Below, in pieces: positions 19,556 to 28,767 of a DNA stretch of 33,750 nt (its first letter is position 1; every line of letters begins with the position of its first letter). The stretch comes from Symbiodinium natans. Its lineage: Eukaryota; Sar; Dinophyceae; Suessiales; Symbiodiniaceae. The notes beneath the pieces were generated by a model. The model saw nothing but the letters and a program-made list of their open reading frames with translations. It did not search any database and had not been told where the DNA came from. The position numbers and the translations under genes were made by a program. The stretch covers positions 1-33,750 of the forward strand of contig CAJNDS010001120.1 of the NCBI GenBank assembly GCA_905221605.1, read 5' to 3'.

Positions 19556-21091
19556 TCAAGATGTCTTGCTCTTAGGCCGCTCATAGCAGTGTTTGCATGG
19601 CACATAGCCTCGGGATAACGCCTCTTGAAGCCTCAAGCGGATGATCTCACCAGCTGGATTGAGACCTGGGCAACCACGCTTTGCATGATAGGACTTCCCA
19701 CGTCTTGCTGAGCAGTACACATTGGCTTCAAGCTCGACTACAAGCTGATTTACCCCACTGCTGCTACTGCTGGACGAAGGACCTGTCCCGGTTGCGGTGG
19801 CATCGGCATTGCAGCTGGCAGATTCCTTTTCTTCGGCTTCATCACAAGCATGAGCATCAGACTCATCCGCGATCTCACACCCGTGAAGTCCACTCTGCTG
19901 GTCTTGTTGCTGCTCATCGGCGACCTGAGCTTCGGACTGTCCAGACAAAGTGCCATGGGCTGGCCACGCGGCACTGCGCCATCAACACTGCACTAAGACA
20001 ACCAACCAGGGTACAACCACAGCTATCAACATGCCAGCTAGCCTAAACCCGGGTTGTTCACAACCAGCTCGACGAGCTCGTAGAACCACAACTCGGCGTA
20101 CGCTTGCAGCATAGCATCCACCTCACAGCCTTGCAACAACATGCTGCACAGAACCAGGCAGAAGATTGCGACAGCCGGGATGACATTCCAGCTCGGGCGA
20201 ACACAGTTGATTGGGCTCAAGTTAGGGCTCAAGGCGCTTGCGAGGTTCAGCTCACTGAGCACAACCGCAATCCTCAAGGCCTGATACATGATGTCACGCT
20301 GCTGTGGGAGGCAAACACGCCTTTCCAGGCGTCGCACTTGCTGCTTGAGGGCCAACTTTTGCTCCATGTCGGCAAACTCGGCTGCCCCAACACGATTGTA
20401 GTTGTCATTGCAATCCACAACTCCCAGCATAAACAACAAGCACAGAACCCTTTCTTTTGCCAGTGCTTTGGTACCTATGTCTGCGACATTCCTATGGGTG
20501 CTGATGCCCGAAACAGTCAAGTAGTCTTGCTTGGTGAAACCCTGAACCCATAAAAGTTTTCCATCAAGATGCCTTGTGCGTCCTACCCCCTGGCGGGTGA
20601 GCAGAGACTTCGCGCTTGTGGAATCGATGAAACTGTTTCGACAAATTTCAGCGCCCAAAACGAACTCAATCGCATTGCTGACATGAACCATGTCGCAAAG
20701 ACCGGATACTGCAGCCCTGAATTCACTTTCGCAGCTGGACAGGGAAATGCTTTTCTGCGTCCTGCTCGCTGTGGCAAGTATGCCCATTCCATGCCAGGAC
20801 CGATGCACTCACCGACCGTCGTGTAGTCTTGTCACCGCTCCAATCGGCATCCGTGAACAACTCCAGGATGTCACGCGGGCTGCCTTGAACCACGATGCCA
20901 TCCCCACACTTCGTCTCCCCAAAGGCTCAATCCATAGTGCGGGACCCCTTTCAGGTGCGCTACGATGTGCCTTAGGAGATGCATCCCTTGTTTTGTTGGC
21001 TTCGACATCTGTTGGGCTAGGAGCCTTATCCCGTTCTGGGCTTCAGGGATGTCTGGCCCCAAATACAACAGAACGCCCGTGGCGCTCCTGT
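19556..21091 (-). pseudogene. Copia pol 3' half: RT end, RNase H, zinc-binding tail
   Basis: Read on the minus strand from 21091. YRSATGVLLYLGPDIPEAQ and LLRHIVAHLKGVPHYG form the conserved linker between copia reverse transcriptase and RNase H. A stop and a frame change follow near 20810-20880 (LFTDADWSGDKTTRRSV belongs here). RNase H then runs in 20038-20808 (SLSSCESEF, DSTSAKSLL, RTRHLDGKLLW, HRNVADIGTKAL), with a hydrophobic stretch (VIPAVAIFCLVLCSML) and a stop at about 20040. The last frame (19556-19948) is acidic and Ser-rich and ends in SYHAKRGC then EALSRGYVPCKHC, a zinc-binding-like motif. The 5' side is cut exactly at the left edge of the large duplication. Confidence 0.75.
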
Positions 21092-21261
21092 ATACTGCTT
21101 GGGGAAGGTGCAACATGGTGGAAAGGACCATGCGTTCTTGGTGCTGGAAGCAGGGCCCAGCGTGTGCAATGTTTCTGAGCGGGAACGCGTGCTTTGCTTC
21201 GTGTGTCCTCAAGTGGGTGGAAAGAGAGACGTGTGCATGCGCCACGGTAGTTGCTGCAGCC

Positions 21262-21673
21262 ATGAGTGCCGAAGCTGCTGCTGGCGATGTTGTACGAGAT
21301 CTCAAAAGGCAGCGGCAAGAGCTGAAGGTGCCAAGAGACTTTTCTGTCCTATGCGCGCACGCCGCTGCCCATACACGTGCCTTTTTTGCCAGGACGAACT
21401 GAAGCGCGCCAGCAAAGCCCTTAAGAACGAAGCTGCTATCCTCAAGAAGAGCACTTCTTTTTGCGTAGCCTGCTCTGATGCAGTGTGACAGTGTGCGAAG
21501 CAGTTTTCCTTTAGGTCAGAAAGCGCCGCCGCCTTCTGCGAAAAGCAGGCGATTTGGACGACGACTCACTGATCTGGCTACTGCGCAGACGGCAAAACGC
21601 AGATGCCGGACCACGTCAAGAAGCGCAACGTCCACGCGACAATGCTGTTGGTGAAGAGCGTCAAGAGACCTGA
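21262..21673 (+). CDS. Predicted three-exon coiled-coil micro-gene, copy 1
   Basis: Exons are 21262-21327, 21393-21431 and 21515-21673, giving 87 residues. Intron 1 is AAG|GTGCCA...TTTTTTGCCAG|GAC. Intron 2 is GAA|GCTGCT...TTTTCCTTTAG|GTC, a GC-AG intron with a pyrimidine tract. The product starts MSAEAAAGDVVRDLKRQRQ and goes on with basic heptad-like helix. Exon 3 has KRRRLLRKAGDLDDDSLIWL and ends in a charged tail. It resembles small K/R/E-rich coiled-coil proteins I associate with dinoflagellate genomes, but no function is known to me. In the second copy both exonic differences are synonymous (CTT to CTC, twice), while intron 1 has a 3-bp indel. That pattern supports the model. The exact donor of intron 2 and the true C-terminus are uncertain. 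Confidence 0.55.
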
Positions 21674-22226
21674 GCTGTGAACGGTTTTGCGAAGCTAAGT
21701 CCAAGCCACCCTGCTTGAGATATGTTTTTGCTGTGTCTGCGTTAGCTATCGCCAGTTGGCAGATGGCCAGCAGCGTCAAGTTGTGCGTTCTACAGAATGC
21801 AAGCACGCCTATGCATGTGGTCACGGAACGTGCCATGTGTAACGATCTCCTTGAACCTTGAAGGCTTGACCTCAGCCAACCAAACATGCTGATCGCCCAG
21901 ATGTTGATCGAATGTGGTTGCTTGTTTCTCTTTGGCTCTTGCTTACAGTGCACGTTGTTGTTCTTATCCGAAACCACACGACAGCTGCCCAAGAAGCTTC
22001 CAGCGGTTGGGTGCGCGGCGGTCACGATTTCACCGGTGGATGCCGCAGTGGTCGCGCACTTGGAGAGATGCGGACACCATGGTGCTGTTTCTGTTCTCAT
22101 GCCACGACTTTCAAAGATGCGCTTGGCAGATCATGTTCGCAGGCCAGTTGCAATGGGAAGAGTCTTTGCCAAGTCCCCCAAGCCGTCCGGGCTTCTGCCA
22201 TGACATTTGGTTTCTAGATGCATCAT
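21674..22226 (+). other. Unassigned part of the large duplication
   Basis: Frames exist on both strands (a 194-codon minus frame at 21516-22100; plus frames of 100-105 codons at 21886-22231), and all are near-identical in the second copy. The minus frame overlaps exon 3 of the micro-gene. None has a motif I recognise. Identity between copies is too high to tell which frame, if any, is under selection. Confidence 0.4.
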
Positions 22227-22578
22227 CGTGACACATCGCTACCATTGAGTACCATCTGCCCCCATCGCTTGCCAGTCCAGTTGGCTGAAGGTCTTTACCG
22301 TCACATTTCGATGCAGCAACAGCGGCTTCGACCTCTGCGAAAAATGTGCACACGCCCCGGCCCCAGTCCGTTCCCTCACAACAGATCTGCTCGAATGCCT
22401 GCCCGTGTAGGCCTTTGCAGTACTTGTGCAATCTTTGTCAAATGTGTATGCCACGCTGAATCACGCTGATGTTGCCCGTCGATTTTGGCATCCGGGAGGC
22501 AACCCTCGGACATACAGCTGAAGATTCTATTCGCTCCGATTTGGAGGCCATCCTGTCAGCAACAGGATTATTCACGAC
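22227..22578 (+). repeat. ~350-bp block R, first copy in duplication 1
   Basis: Starts CGTGACACATCGCTACCATTG and recurs at 22881, 31695 and 32350. Spacing is 654 bp in copy 1 and 655 bp in copy 2, so block R plus a short satellite stretch was tandemly duplicated before the large duplication. Open frames on both strands (for example ICCEGTDWGRGVCTFF on the minus strand) are kept, but no family is recognised. Confidence 0.75.
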
Positions 22579-22880
22579 ATGTCAAACTTGATTTTGGTGT
22601 TGTTTTCGCTTTCTGCTTGTTTTTGTATGGGTTTTGCCTATATTTTGAAGGTGTTTTCCTTTTTTGGGGTCAGGGCAACCATCCTAAACCTTAAAAGTCA
22701 CTACACCCGACATGTCAAACTTGATTTTGGTGTTTCTGTTGCTCTCTGCTTGTTTTTGTATGGTTTTGCCTATGTTTTTAAGGGTGTTTTCCTTTTTGGG
22801 GTCAGGGCAACCATCCTAAACCTTAAAAGTTTCTACACCCAACATGTCAAACTTGATTTTGGTGTTGTTTTCGCTTTCTT
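22579..22880 (+). repeat. Short satellite array, ~132-bp monomers
   Basis: Two and a half monomers with core CATGTCAAACTTGATTTTGGTG, spaced about 132 bp. Each has TTTTTGTATGG, GGGGTCAGGGCAACCATCC and a CTTAAAAGT spacer. Confidence 0.85.
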
Positions 22881-23232
22881 CGTGACACATCGCTACCATT
22901 GAGTACCATCTGCCCCCATCGCTTGCCAGTCCAGTTGGCTGAAGGTCTTTACCGTCACATTTCGATGCAGCAACAGCGGCTTCGACCTCTGCGAAAAATG
23001 TGCACACGCCCCGGCCCCAGTCCTTTCCCTCACAACAGATCTGCTCGAATGCCTGCCCGTGTAGGCCTTTGCAGTACTTGTGCAATCTTTGTCAAATGTG
23101 TATGCCACGCTGAATCACGCTGATGTTGCCTGTCGATTTTGGCATCCGGGAGGCAACCCTCGGACATACAGCTGAAGATTCTATTCGCTCCGATTTGGAG
23201 GCCATCCTGTCAGCAACAGGATTATTCACGAC
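22881..23232 (+). repeat. ~350-bp block R, second copy in duplication 1
   Basis: Near-identical to 22227-22578 (for example CCTTTCCC here against CCGTTCCC there). It is directly followed by the longer satellite array. Confidence 0.75.
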
Positions 23233-23985
23233 ATGTCAAACTTGATTTTGGTGTTGTTTTCGCTTTCTGCTTGTTTTTGTATGGGTTTTGCCTATATTTT
23301 GAAGGTGTTTTCCTTTTTTGGGGTCAGGGCAACCATCCTAAACCTTAAAAGTCACTACACCCGACATGTCAAACTTGATTTTGGTGTTTCTGTTGCTCTC
23401 TGCTTGTTTTTGTATGGTTTTGCCTATGTTTTTAAAGGTGTTTTCCTTTTTGGGGTCAGGGCAACCATCCTAAACCTTAAAAGTTACTACACCCAACATG
23501 TCAAACTTGATTTTGGTGTTGTTTTGCTATCTGCTTGTTTTTGTATGGGTTTTGCCTATATTTTGAAGGTGTTTTCCTTTTGTGGGGTCAGGGCAACCAT
23601 CCTAAACCTTAAAAGTCACTACACCCGACATGTCAAACTTGATTTTGGTGTTTCTGTTGCTCTCTGCTTGTTTTTGTATGGTTTTGCCTATGTTTTTAAA
23701 GGTGTTTTCCTTTTTGGGGTCAGGGCAACCATCCTAAACCTTAAAAGTTACTACACCCAACATGTCAAACTTGATTTTGGTGTTTTTTTGCTCTCTGCTT
23801 GTTTTTGTATGGGTTTTGCCTATATTTTGAAGGTGTTTTCCTTTTGTGGGGTCAGGGCAACCATCCTAAACCCCAAAAGTCACTACGCCCGACATGTCAA
23901 ACTTGATTGTTTTTGTATGGTTTTGATTATATTTTGGAGGGTGTTTTCGCTTTTTGGTCCTACAGAGCAGGGCACAGTTTCTTTC
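23233..23985 (+). repeat. Higher-order satellite array, alternating monomers
   Basis: About six monomers of ~132 bp alternate between a CACTACACCCGACATG type (followed by TTTCTGTTGCTCTC) and a TTACTACACCCAACATG type (followed by TTG or TTT TTGC). The real unit is thus a ~265-bp dimer. The last monomer is shortened. A 293-codon plus frame runs through it; it encodes only repeated hydrophobic segments and is best explained by the repeat. Confidence 0.85.
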
Positions 23986-24470
23986 ACACTCTCTCACGCT
24001 CTCGTTTTCTCACACAATCTCGCGCGCGTAAGTGCCGCTCAAGGATGTGGGATAAACATGGACATGCTTGGGCATGCGCCTAAGTTTTTGAAGGTAAGGA
24101 CGTGGAGACGGTGAGCAGAAGCATAGCGACGGTAAGGGCATTTTGGCCACGTCGGAGAGGGCGCATTCTGTCTAGCTCTCCCTTTCTCTTTCACACAAGC
24201 TCTCGTTTGTCAATGTTTGTGAAGTGCCGCTGACGGATGTGAGACAAACATGTGCATACTTGGGCCTAAGTTTTTGAAGGTAAGGACGTGTAGACGGTGA
24301 GCAGAAGCATAGCTACGGGGGGGGACGCATGCTGGCAGTTCGGACAGGGCGCATTTTCTATCGCTCTCACACAATCTCTCCTTTCTCCATGTTCGTCACG
24401 CGTGCGAAGTGCCGCTCAAGGATGTGAGACAAACATGGGCATGCTTCGGCCAAGTTCTTGGGTTGAGGCA
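23986..24470 (+). repeat. ~190-bp tandem repeat, three units
   Basis: AGTGCCGCT..(A)GGATGTG followed by AAACATG...GCTTGGGC...AAGTTTTTGAAGGTAAGGACGTG recurs at about 24032, 24224 and 24409. Each unit is preceded by a CT-rich stretch (TCTCTCACGCTCTCGTTTTCTC). The third unit is truncated. Confidence 0.75.
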
Positions 24471-24558
24471 AAACCACTGCATAATGGCGCCGCAATGCTT
24501 GTGCTTTGCGCGTCTCTGCACGTGACGTGTACAGAAACAGGTACATGAAATACATGTT

Positions 24559-24680
24559 GTTCGTTTTGCTCAGACGCCCCCCCCCTTTGTGATGCTCATA
24601 TCCCTGGTGCTCGTTTTGCTCAAACGCCCCCCTTTGTCATGCTCATGCTGCATCCCTGGTGCTCGTTTTGCTCACACCCC
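24559..24680 (+). repeat. ~50-bp tandem repeat, two and a half units
   Basis: TCGTTTTGCTCA.ACGCCCCCC followed by TTTGT.ATGCTCAT and CATCCCTGGTGC, starting near 24559, 24609 and 24661. A similar C-rich, T-rich pattern with GCTCA words recurs at 28003-28130. Confidence 0.7.
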
Positions 24681-24850
24681 ACGAACAACCCAGCCCAGGG
24701 ATGTTCCCTTGGAGTTCCGGGGCAGCCAGTCCCATTGTGGACGTTCCTTCGTCTCCTACCACCTCGTGGTCAAAGACCTGGAGACCACTAGAAGCTTGCT
24801 CTGGGCACGCGGCCCCGCGAAACGTTCCGGGAAAGCAGGCCTCGAAAACT

Positions 24851-24918
24851 CGTGGTCCTGCAAATCCGTTTTTTGGACTAATAATTCTATTGTCCCACAA
24901 CGGTTTTGCAGGACCACG
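24851..24918. repeat. Long stem-loop, 20-bp arms, upstream of the Rep-like gene
   Basis: Arms 24851-24870 and 24899-24918 are inverted repeats with one mismatch (CGTGGTCCTGCAAA shared). The 28-nt loop holds a second small stem, GGAC/GTCC (24875-24878/24892-24895), around TAATAATTCTATT. It could be a miniature transposon, a terminator-like hairpin or an origin-type stem-loop. It sits about 390 bp upstream of the Rep-like start codon. Confidence 0.7.
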
Positions 24919-25090
24919 CGTGTCATCTTGCAGTTCTCGTACGTGGCTTGTCCTGTGCGGTCCTGCGGTAATGGTTTCTGCAATGAGAGAAGGTAGACAT
25001 TGGGTCCTGTCACGTTCCTGCGCAGCGTTTCGCAGGCTTGGACAGTGAGCTTCAGTGCCTCTCACCAAAGAGCTCACCACTTTTCATGAG

Positions 25091-25285
25091 CACCACATGG
25101 TTTGCGTAACTGCAGGGGAATCTGACACAAGCGTGAGTTCCTGCTTCTAACTGGTACGTACCGTGCAGGTGACTCTTTCCCACAAACCCTCTAACTAAAC
25201 GGGAGCGCCGTATGGTTTGTGTAACTGCGTGGGAATCTGACAGAAGCGTGACTGCCTGTCTCTAATTGGCACGTGCCGTGCATGT
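25091..25285 (+). repeat. Direct repeat pair upstream of the Rep-like gene
   Basis: Two diverged ~80-bp copies (25091-25170 and 25206-25285, offset 115 bp) share ATGGTTTG.GTAACTGC, GGGAATCTGACA.AAGCGTGA and GT.CCGTGCA.GT. The second ends about 25 bp before the predicted start codon, so the pair may be promoter or binding-site sequence. No TATA box is evident. Confidence 0.65.
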
Positions 25286-25309
25286 AAATCCGGGCATTTT
25301 GCCTGAGCC

Positions 25310-26953
25310 ATGTTGCCCGCAAAACGTCGTCGTTTGCAGGGCAAGCAGAGTCCGCCGGAGGGAGAAAACAGCAGGCAAACACGGACCCAGCTCCAGACCC
25401 TTGTCCGAGACACGTGGGTTGCGAGGAGAATGGTCGAGGAAGGCTCACATGGTCATGAGAGGCGCAATGTCCTGCGAGTGGAGTTTACCAGCATAGACAA
25501 GGTTCCAGTTCTACAGGCCATGCTGGGCCAAGTGCCTGCTCATCTCATGGCTGCAGCAAGAGCTTTGCTTGCCTCCTGGCACGCAGAACCCCCTATAGTC
25601 TTGAATGAGCAACCGCTGCCTTCCTACCGCGGCAGTGGCACGATGTTCAGATACTCTGGCTCCTGGTCCAGGATTACAGATGCCGGGGCAAGTGCAATGT
25701 TGGCAGAAGGGGAGTCGCGGATTGCCGATATCTGTCGCCTCTTGCAGGACAATGTCGAGGTTGCAAGCCTTTGGGATGAGTTCCAACGCTTTGCGCAGCA
25801 GCTACGGCAAAGCAAGCTGGATCGTATGACTCTTGCGTGTGAGCTGCACACCGCTGTGAGTCTGGAGAAGCTGGTGCCCAGCATCCACTTTCATCTGATG
25901 TTTGACTCGAGATGCTTGGCGCAGGTTAGTTGGTTATGTTCTGCGTCCTGGCTCGGTTTTGCGGTCGCCGGTGCAGTTAGCTAATTAGGTGCCCTGTTTC
26001 AAAGGGTTGATGTGAACATGACCCACTGTTTCCACCGCCGCTTCGGGCGTTCCTCCTGGGTCCTTGCCGGTAGTTTTGTGGGGTAAAAGTAAGGACAGAC
26101 GGTGACTCTGCCGAAGCCCAGTCTGTTGTTTCGTGGTGCCGTTCCGCATCAGTCTGTGGAGTGCAAGCAAGCCCGTGGAAAAGCTTGCCGAAAGGCATAC
26201 GATCAGGGGCATTATTATTTACAGGTTCCGAAGATTGGCTCCATTCATATGACGACGACAGCTCCTGCCTTCACCACCTTTCCAATTGCGCCGGATTGGA
26301 TTACCAATTTATGGCAGGCCTGTAAAATTACGGAGCAGGTTGCGGAGAAGGAGTACCTGCGCTGCAAGAAGCACGTGAAAGCCTATTTAGACAACATGAA
26401 GTTCCATGCACAGTGCATGCAGACAGAGGCCGTTGCAGCGCGCAAGGCGCAAGCGCTCCTGGACCTTCAGCCCCTCATGAAGACAGCCGTTGTGCTGGAG
26501 CAGGTCCAGCGCGACTTCTTGCCACAGTTCGCCCGCCCCATGTTCCGAAGGAGCTTCCTTGTTTTAACTGGTCCCACGCGACTTGGTAAAACAATCTATG
26601 CTCGCAGCCTCTTCGGTCATCGCCAGACACTAGAGCTCAACTGCTGTGGCGTGAGTCAGCCTGACTTGCGTGGCTTCAACCCTTTGGTCCACCGCGCCAT
26701 CTTGTATGATGAAGGTTCCGCGGACATGGTTTTGCGCAATCGTCGCCTGTTTCAGGGGTCCACAGAAGAGGTTACGCTCGCCCACTCTGGAACAAATCTG
26801 TTCACCTACAGCGTGTATGTCTACAACGTCGCTATGATTCTGACGTCGAACTCTTGGCTGCGTGAGCTGGAGGAGTTGCAGAGCGAGGAGCGCGAGTGGC
26901 TCGAAGGTAATTCAATCTGTATAGACTGCAAGCAGCCGCTGTATGAGACGTGA
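25310..26953 (+). CDS. Rep-like HUH endonuclease / SF3-type helicase gene, two exons
   Basis: Modelled as exon 1 (25310-25924) and exon 2 (26153-26953), about 471 residues. The intron is GCGCAG|GTTAGT...CGCATCAG|TCTGTG, phase 0, 228 bp; without splicing the frame stops at 25984. Near the end of exon 1 is IHFHLMF (His193 and His195), the H-hydrophobic-H motif of HUH nucleases. In exon 2, GPTRLGKT (~345) is a Walker A loop, ILYDEGSAD (~389) a Walker B and ILTSNSW (~434) the motif C of Rep helicases. This arrangement is that of rolling-circle replication proteins of CRESS DNA viruses and of Rep-like genes found in protist genomes. The catalytic tyrosine is not certain; Tyr near 219 or 273 are candidates. 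The frame has no inactivating break except the intron. Family assignment is by motif only. Confidence 0.65.
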
Positions 26954-28002
26954 AAGCCAAGAAGCCGGAACTCTGTCTGTGCTCTGTGCCTAAACCACGA
27001 AGCCATATAATGATAGGGGAAGACTCTGCAACCATTTTTGGGCAAGCCGCTTTGGGGGCAGAAATGGACGCCAGGAGGCAGCTCTGGCTCAAGAACCGAT
27101 TGAAAAATACAAATAACTGTTTTTCCTTTCAAGTTGGAGCAGACAAAGGCTTTTTCCACATGCAACAATGTTTTGGAAGTGTTGTCCTTCGTTCTGAACG
27201 GCTCGGGCATGTCAAACTATCTAGATATCACCAACAGTTGCAGTGTTTTGTTGTGTTTTTCGCTTGTTTGGAGTTGCATGATTTTTGACATGTTTTCTTG
27301 ATTTTTGAGCTTGCTTTGAACCGCGCCCGCTTTTTTTCAAGCATGTAGGGCGGTGGGAGGGGGCTTGGGCGGGAGGGCGGGCCGCGGCCGCGCGTGTGCT
27401 GAGGCCTGCGAATGCCCGCATGCTCTGGCTTGTCATGCCCAGCCAAGTCGGGCTCAACTGATGTGCGACAGGAAAACTGCTGCTTGCCATCGGGTGCACG
27501 CCAAATCCAGGCAACAGGCAGGCGACAACCTTGGATTTCCAGACTTGTTGCTCTCCGTCCTGTGCATCGTTCACATGTCCTGCATCCTTTCTTCCGAAGC
27601 TGTCAGCTATGTCTTCCATAAGCCTGAGTACATCAGATTGCTGTGAAGGCGCATGCCAATTGTACACATGTTCCAGTGGTTTGTGGTTGACAGTACGCGG
27701 GCAGCTTCCATGCTTCTGACAGATGCCAGCTGTTGCGTTCAAACGTGCACAGGCTTGAGCACCATCGTCTCGAAAAAGGCATGTTGCAAGCTCGATAGCT
27801 GTCTGGCTTTTACGCGTCCAGTTGGCTTCACGCCGCTTCTGGCACACCTAGCACAGTGTCACAGACAGCCTGTTGCGTGCAAGAGTGTTCATCTTTCCAC
27901 TGCCCGGTTGTCTAGGTGGAGACGCCAGAAGAAGACAGCAGAAGAAGACTTTAGGGCTCAAGGGGCTAGGGGAAGCGGCTTTGCCTGCAAGTACCTGACG
28001 CC
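26954..28002. other. Intergenic segment, no gene I can support
   Basis: It contains a 208-codon minus-strand frame (27221-27847) with a K/R/H-rich end (KSRKHVKNHATPNKRK) but no known domain. It also has a GC-rich stretch (27345-27400, GGGCGGGAGGGCGGGCCGCGG) and T-rich sequence near 27240-27330. CATGTCAAAC at 27208 echoes the satellite core but without the rest of the monomer. I do not call a gene here. Confidence 0.4.
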
Positions 28003-28130
28003 CCTCCTTTTTGTTTGCTGATGCTCACCATTGCTCAAACCCCTCTCCCCTTTTTTTGCTCCTATCCGCCGTGGCTCAGGACGGTGTTCATCTTGCTCGT
28101 GCACCCCTCCCCCTTTTTTTGCCGATGATG
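28003..28130 (+). repeat. C/T-rich repeat related to 24559-24680
   Basis: Two units of GCTC...CCCCTC.CCCTTTTTTTGC, each followed by GCTC-containing words. They resemble the ~50-bp repeats left of the Rep-like gene, so the gene and its flank lie between two related C/T-rich tracts. Confidence 0.5.
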
Positions 28131-28767
28131 CTGCGCCTTGGGAAGCTCTCACCGGCGCACAGGCTGTCCGCTCGGCGTCGGGACGCTCATGTGCGGGTTA
28201 CCCTGGGGGTGTTCCAGCTCCAAGTCAGGTCCAGGTTACTTTGACGTTCCTTTTGCACCGACGCAGAAGGTCGTGCCAAGTCGCTGCAAGACGGCGTTTG
28301 GCCAGATTTCCGCTGTTGAAGGGTGGGCACTTGCCCAAACTGGTAAGGGAGGTCTCTGGAGGGGGACTCTGTCATCTTAAGGCCGGCGGCAAGATGGTGG
28401 TTGGCCAGATCTCAACTGTTGTTGTTCCACGGTGCCTTACCAGCGGCCCCAGTTTGGGGTGCAGGAAAGCCAGGTATTTCCAAGTATGTTGCGGGTTACC
28501 GCTGCTGTATTGCCAAGTCGTTGTTGGTTCGCACATCGACCATGACGTAAGGATAGAGGGCCATTGTGTTGCCCTTGCCGAGATTGAATCGACCGTATTT
28601 GACTGTCGTTCGTCACAGCTTGTCGTGTGCATGTCTGGCCAAGTTCTTAGCGTCAGGAGTCAGCGACGTAGTTGGTAGTGGTGCAGGCAGACTGTCGACG
28701 AAATCTTGCAAGAGTTACATCTCCAAGCCTCGTCTGACGTTTTCGCACTTCCGCAGTTTGCCTGCGC
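28131..28767 (+). other. Upstream region of the transposase gene, no clear gene
   Basis: A 215-codon plus frame (28031-28678) crosses it without a recognisable domain. The words GGCCAGAT and GCCAAGT recur several times (28260-28650). It may hold upstream exons or the promoter of the transposase gene; nothing here lets me decide. Confidence 0.35.

Larger units (their letters stand above)
21092..24297 (+). repeat. Large direct duplication, copy 1 (at least 3.2 kb)
   Basis: From ATACTGCTTGGGG onwards this stretch matches 30564-33750 with only scattered substitutions and small indels. The second copy runs off the window, so the right limit is unknown and may lie beyond 24297. The content is a coiled-coil micro-gene, ~500 bp of unassigned sequence, two copies of a ~350-bp block, ~132-bp satellite monomers and ~190-bp repeats. 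The left edge abuts the broken copia relic. Confidence 0.9.

Noticed and set aside
21516-22100. A 194-codon minus-strand frame present in both large duplications.
   Set aside because: It overlaps exon 3 of the better-supported plus-strand micro-gene. Its persistence in both copies follows from their near identity.
23233-24114. A 293-codon plus-strand frame of repeated hydrophobic segments, like a multi-pass membrane protein.
   Set aside because: It is a translation of the ~132-bp satellite. The corresponding frame in the second duplication is broken by a 1-bp loss near 32885 and no start or family is convincing.
24305-24330. G-run and nearby C-run (24317, 24577) as quadruplex elements.
   Set aside because: Single homopolymer runs without four spaced G tracts; more likely microsatellite noise.
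27221-27847. A 208-codon minus-strand frame with a basic C-terminus.
   Set aside because: No recognisable domain, no second copy to test selection, and low-complexity ends. Length alone is not enough in this composition.
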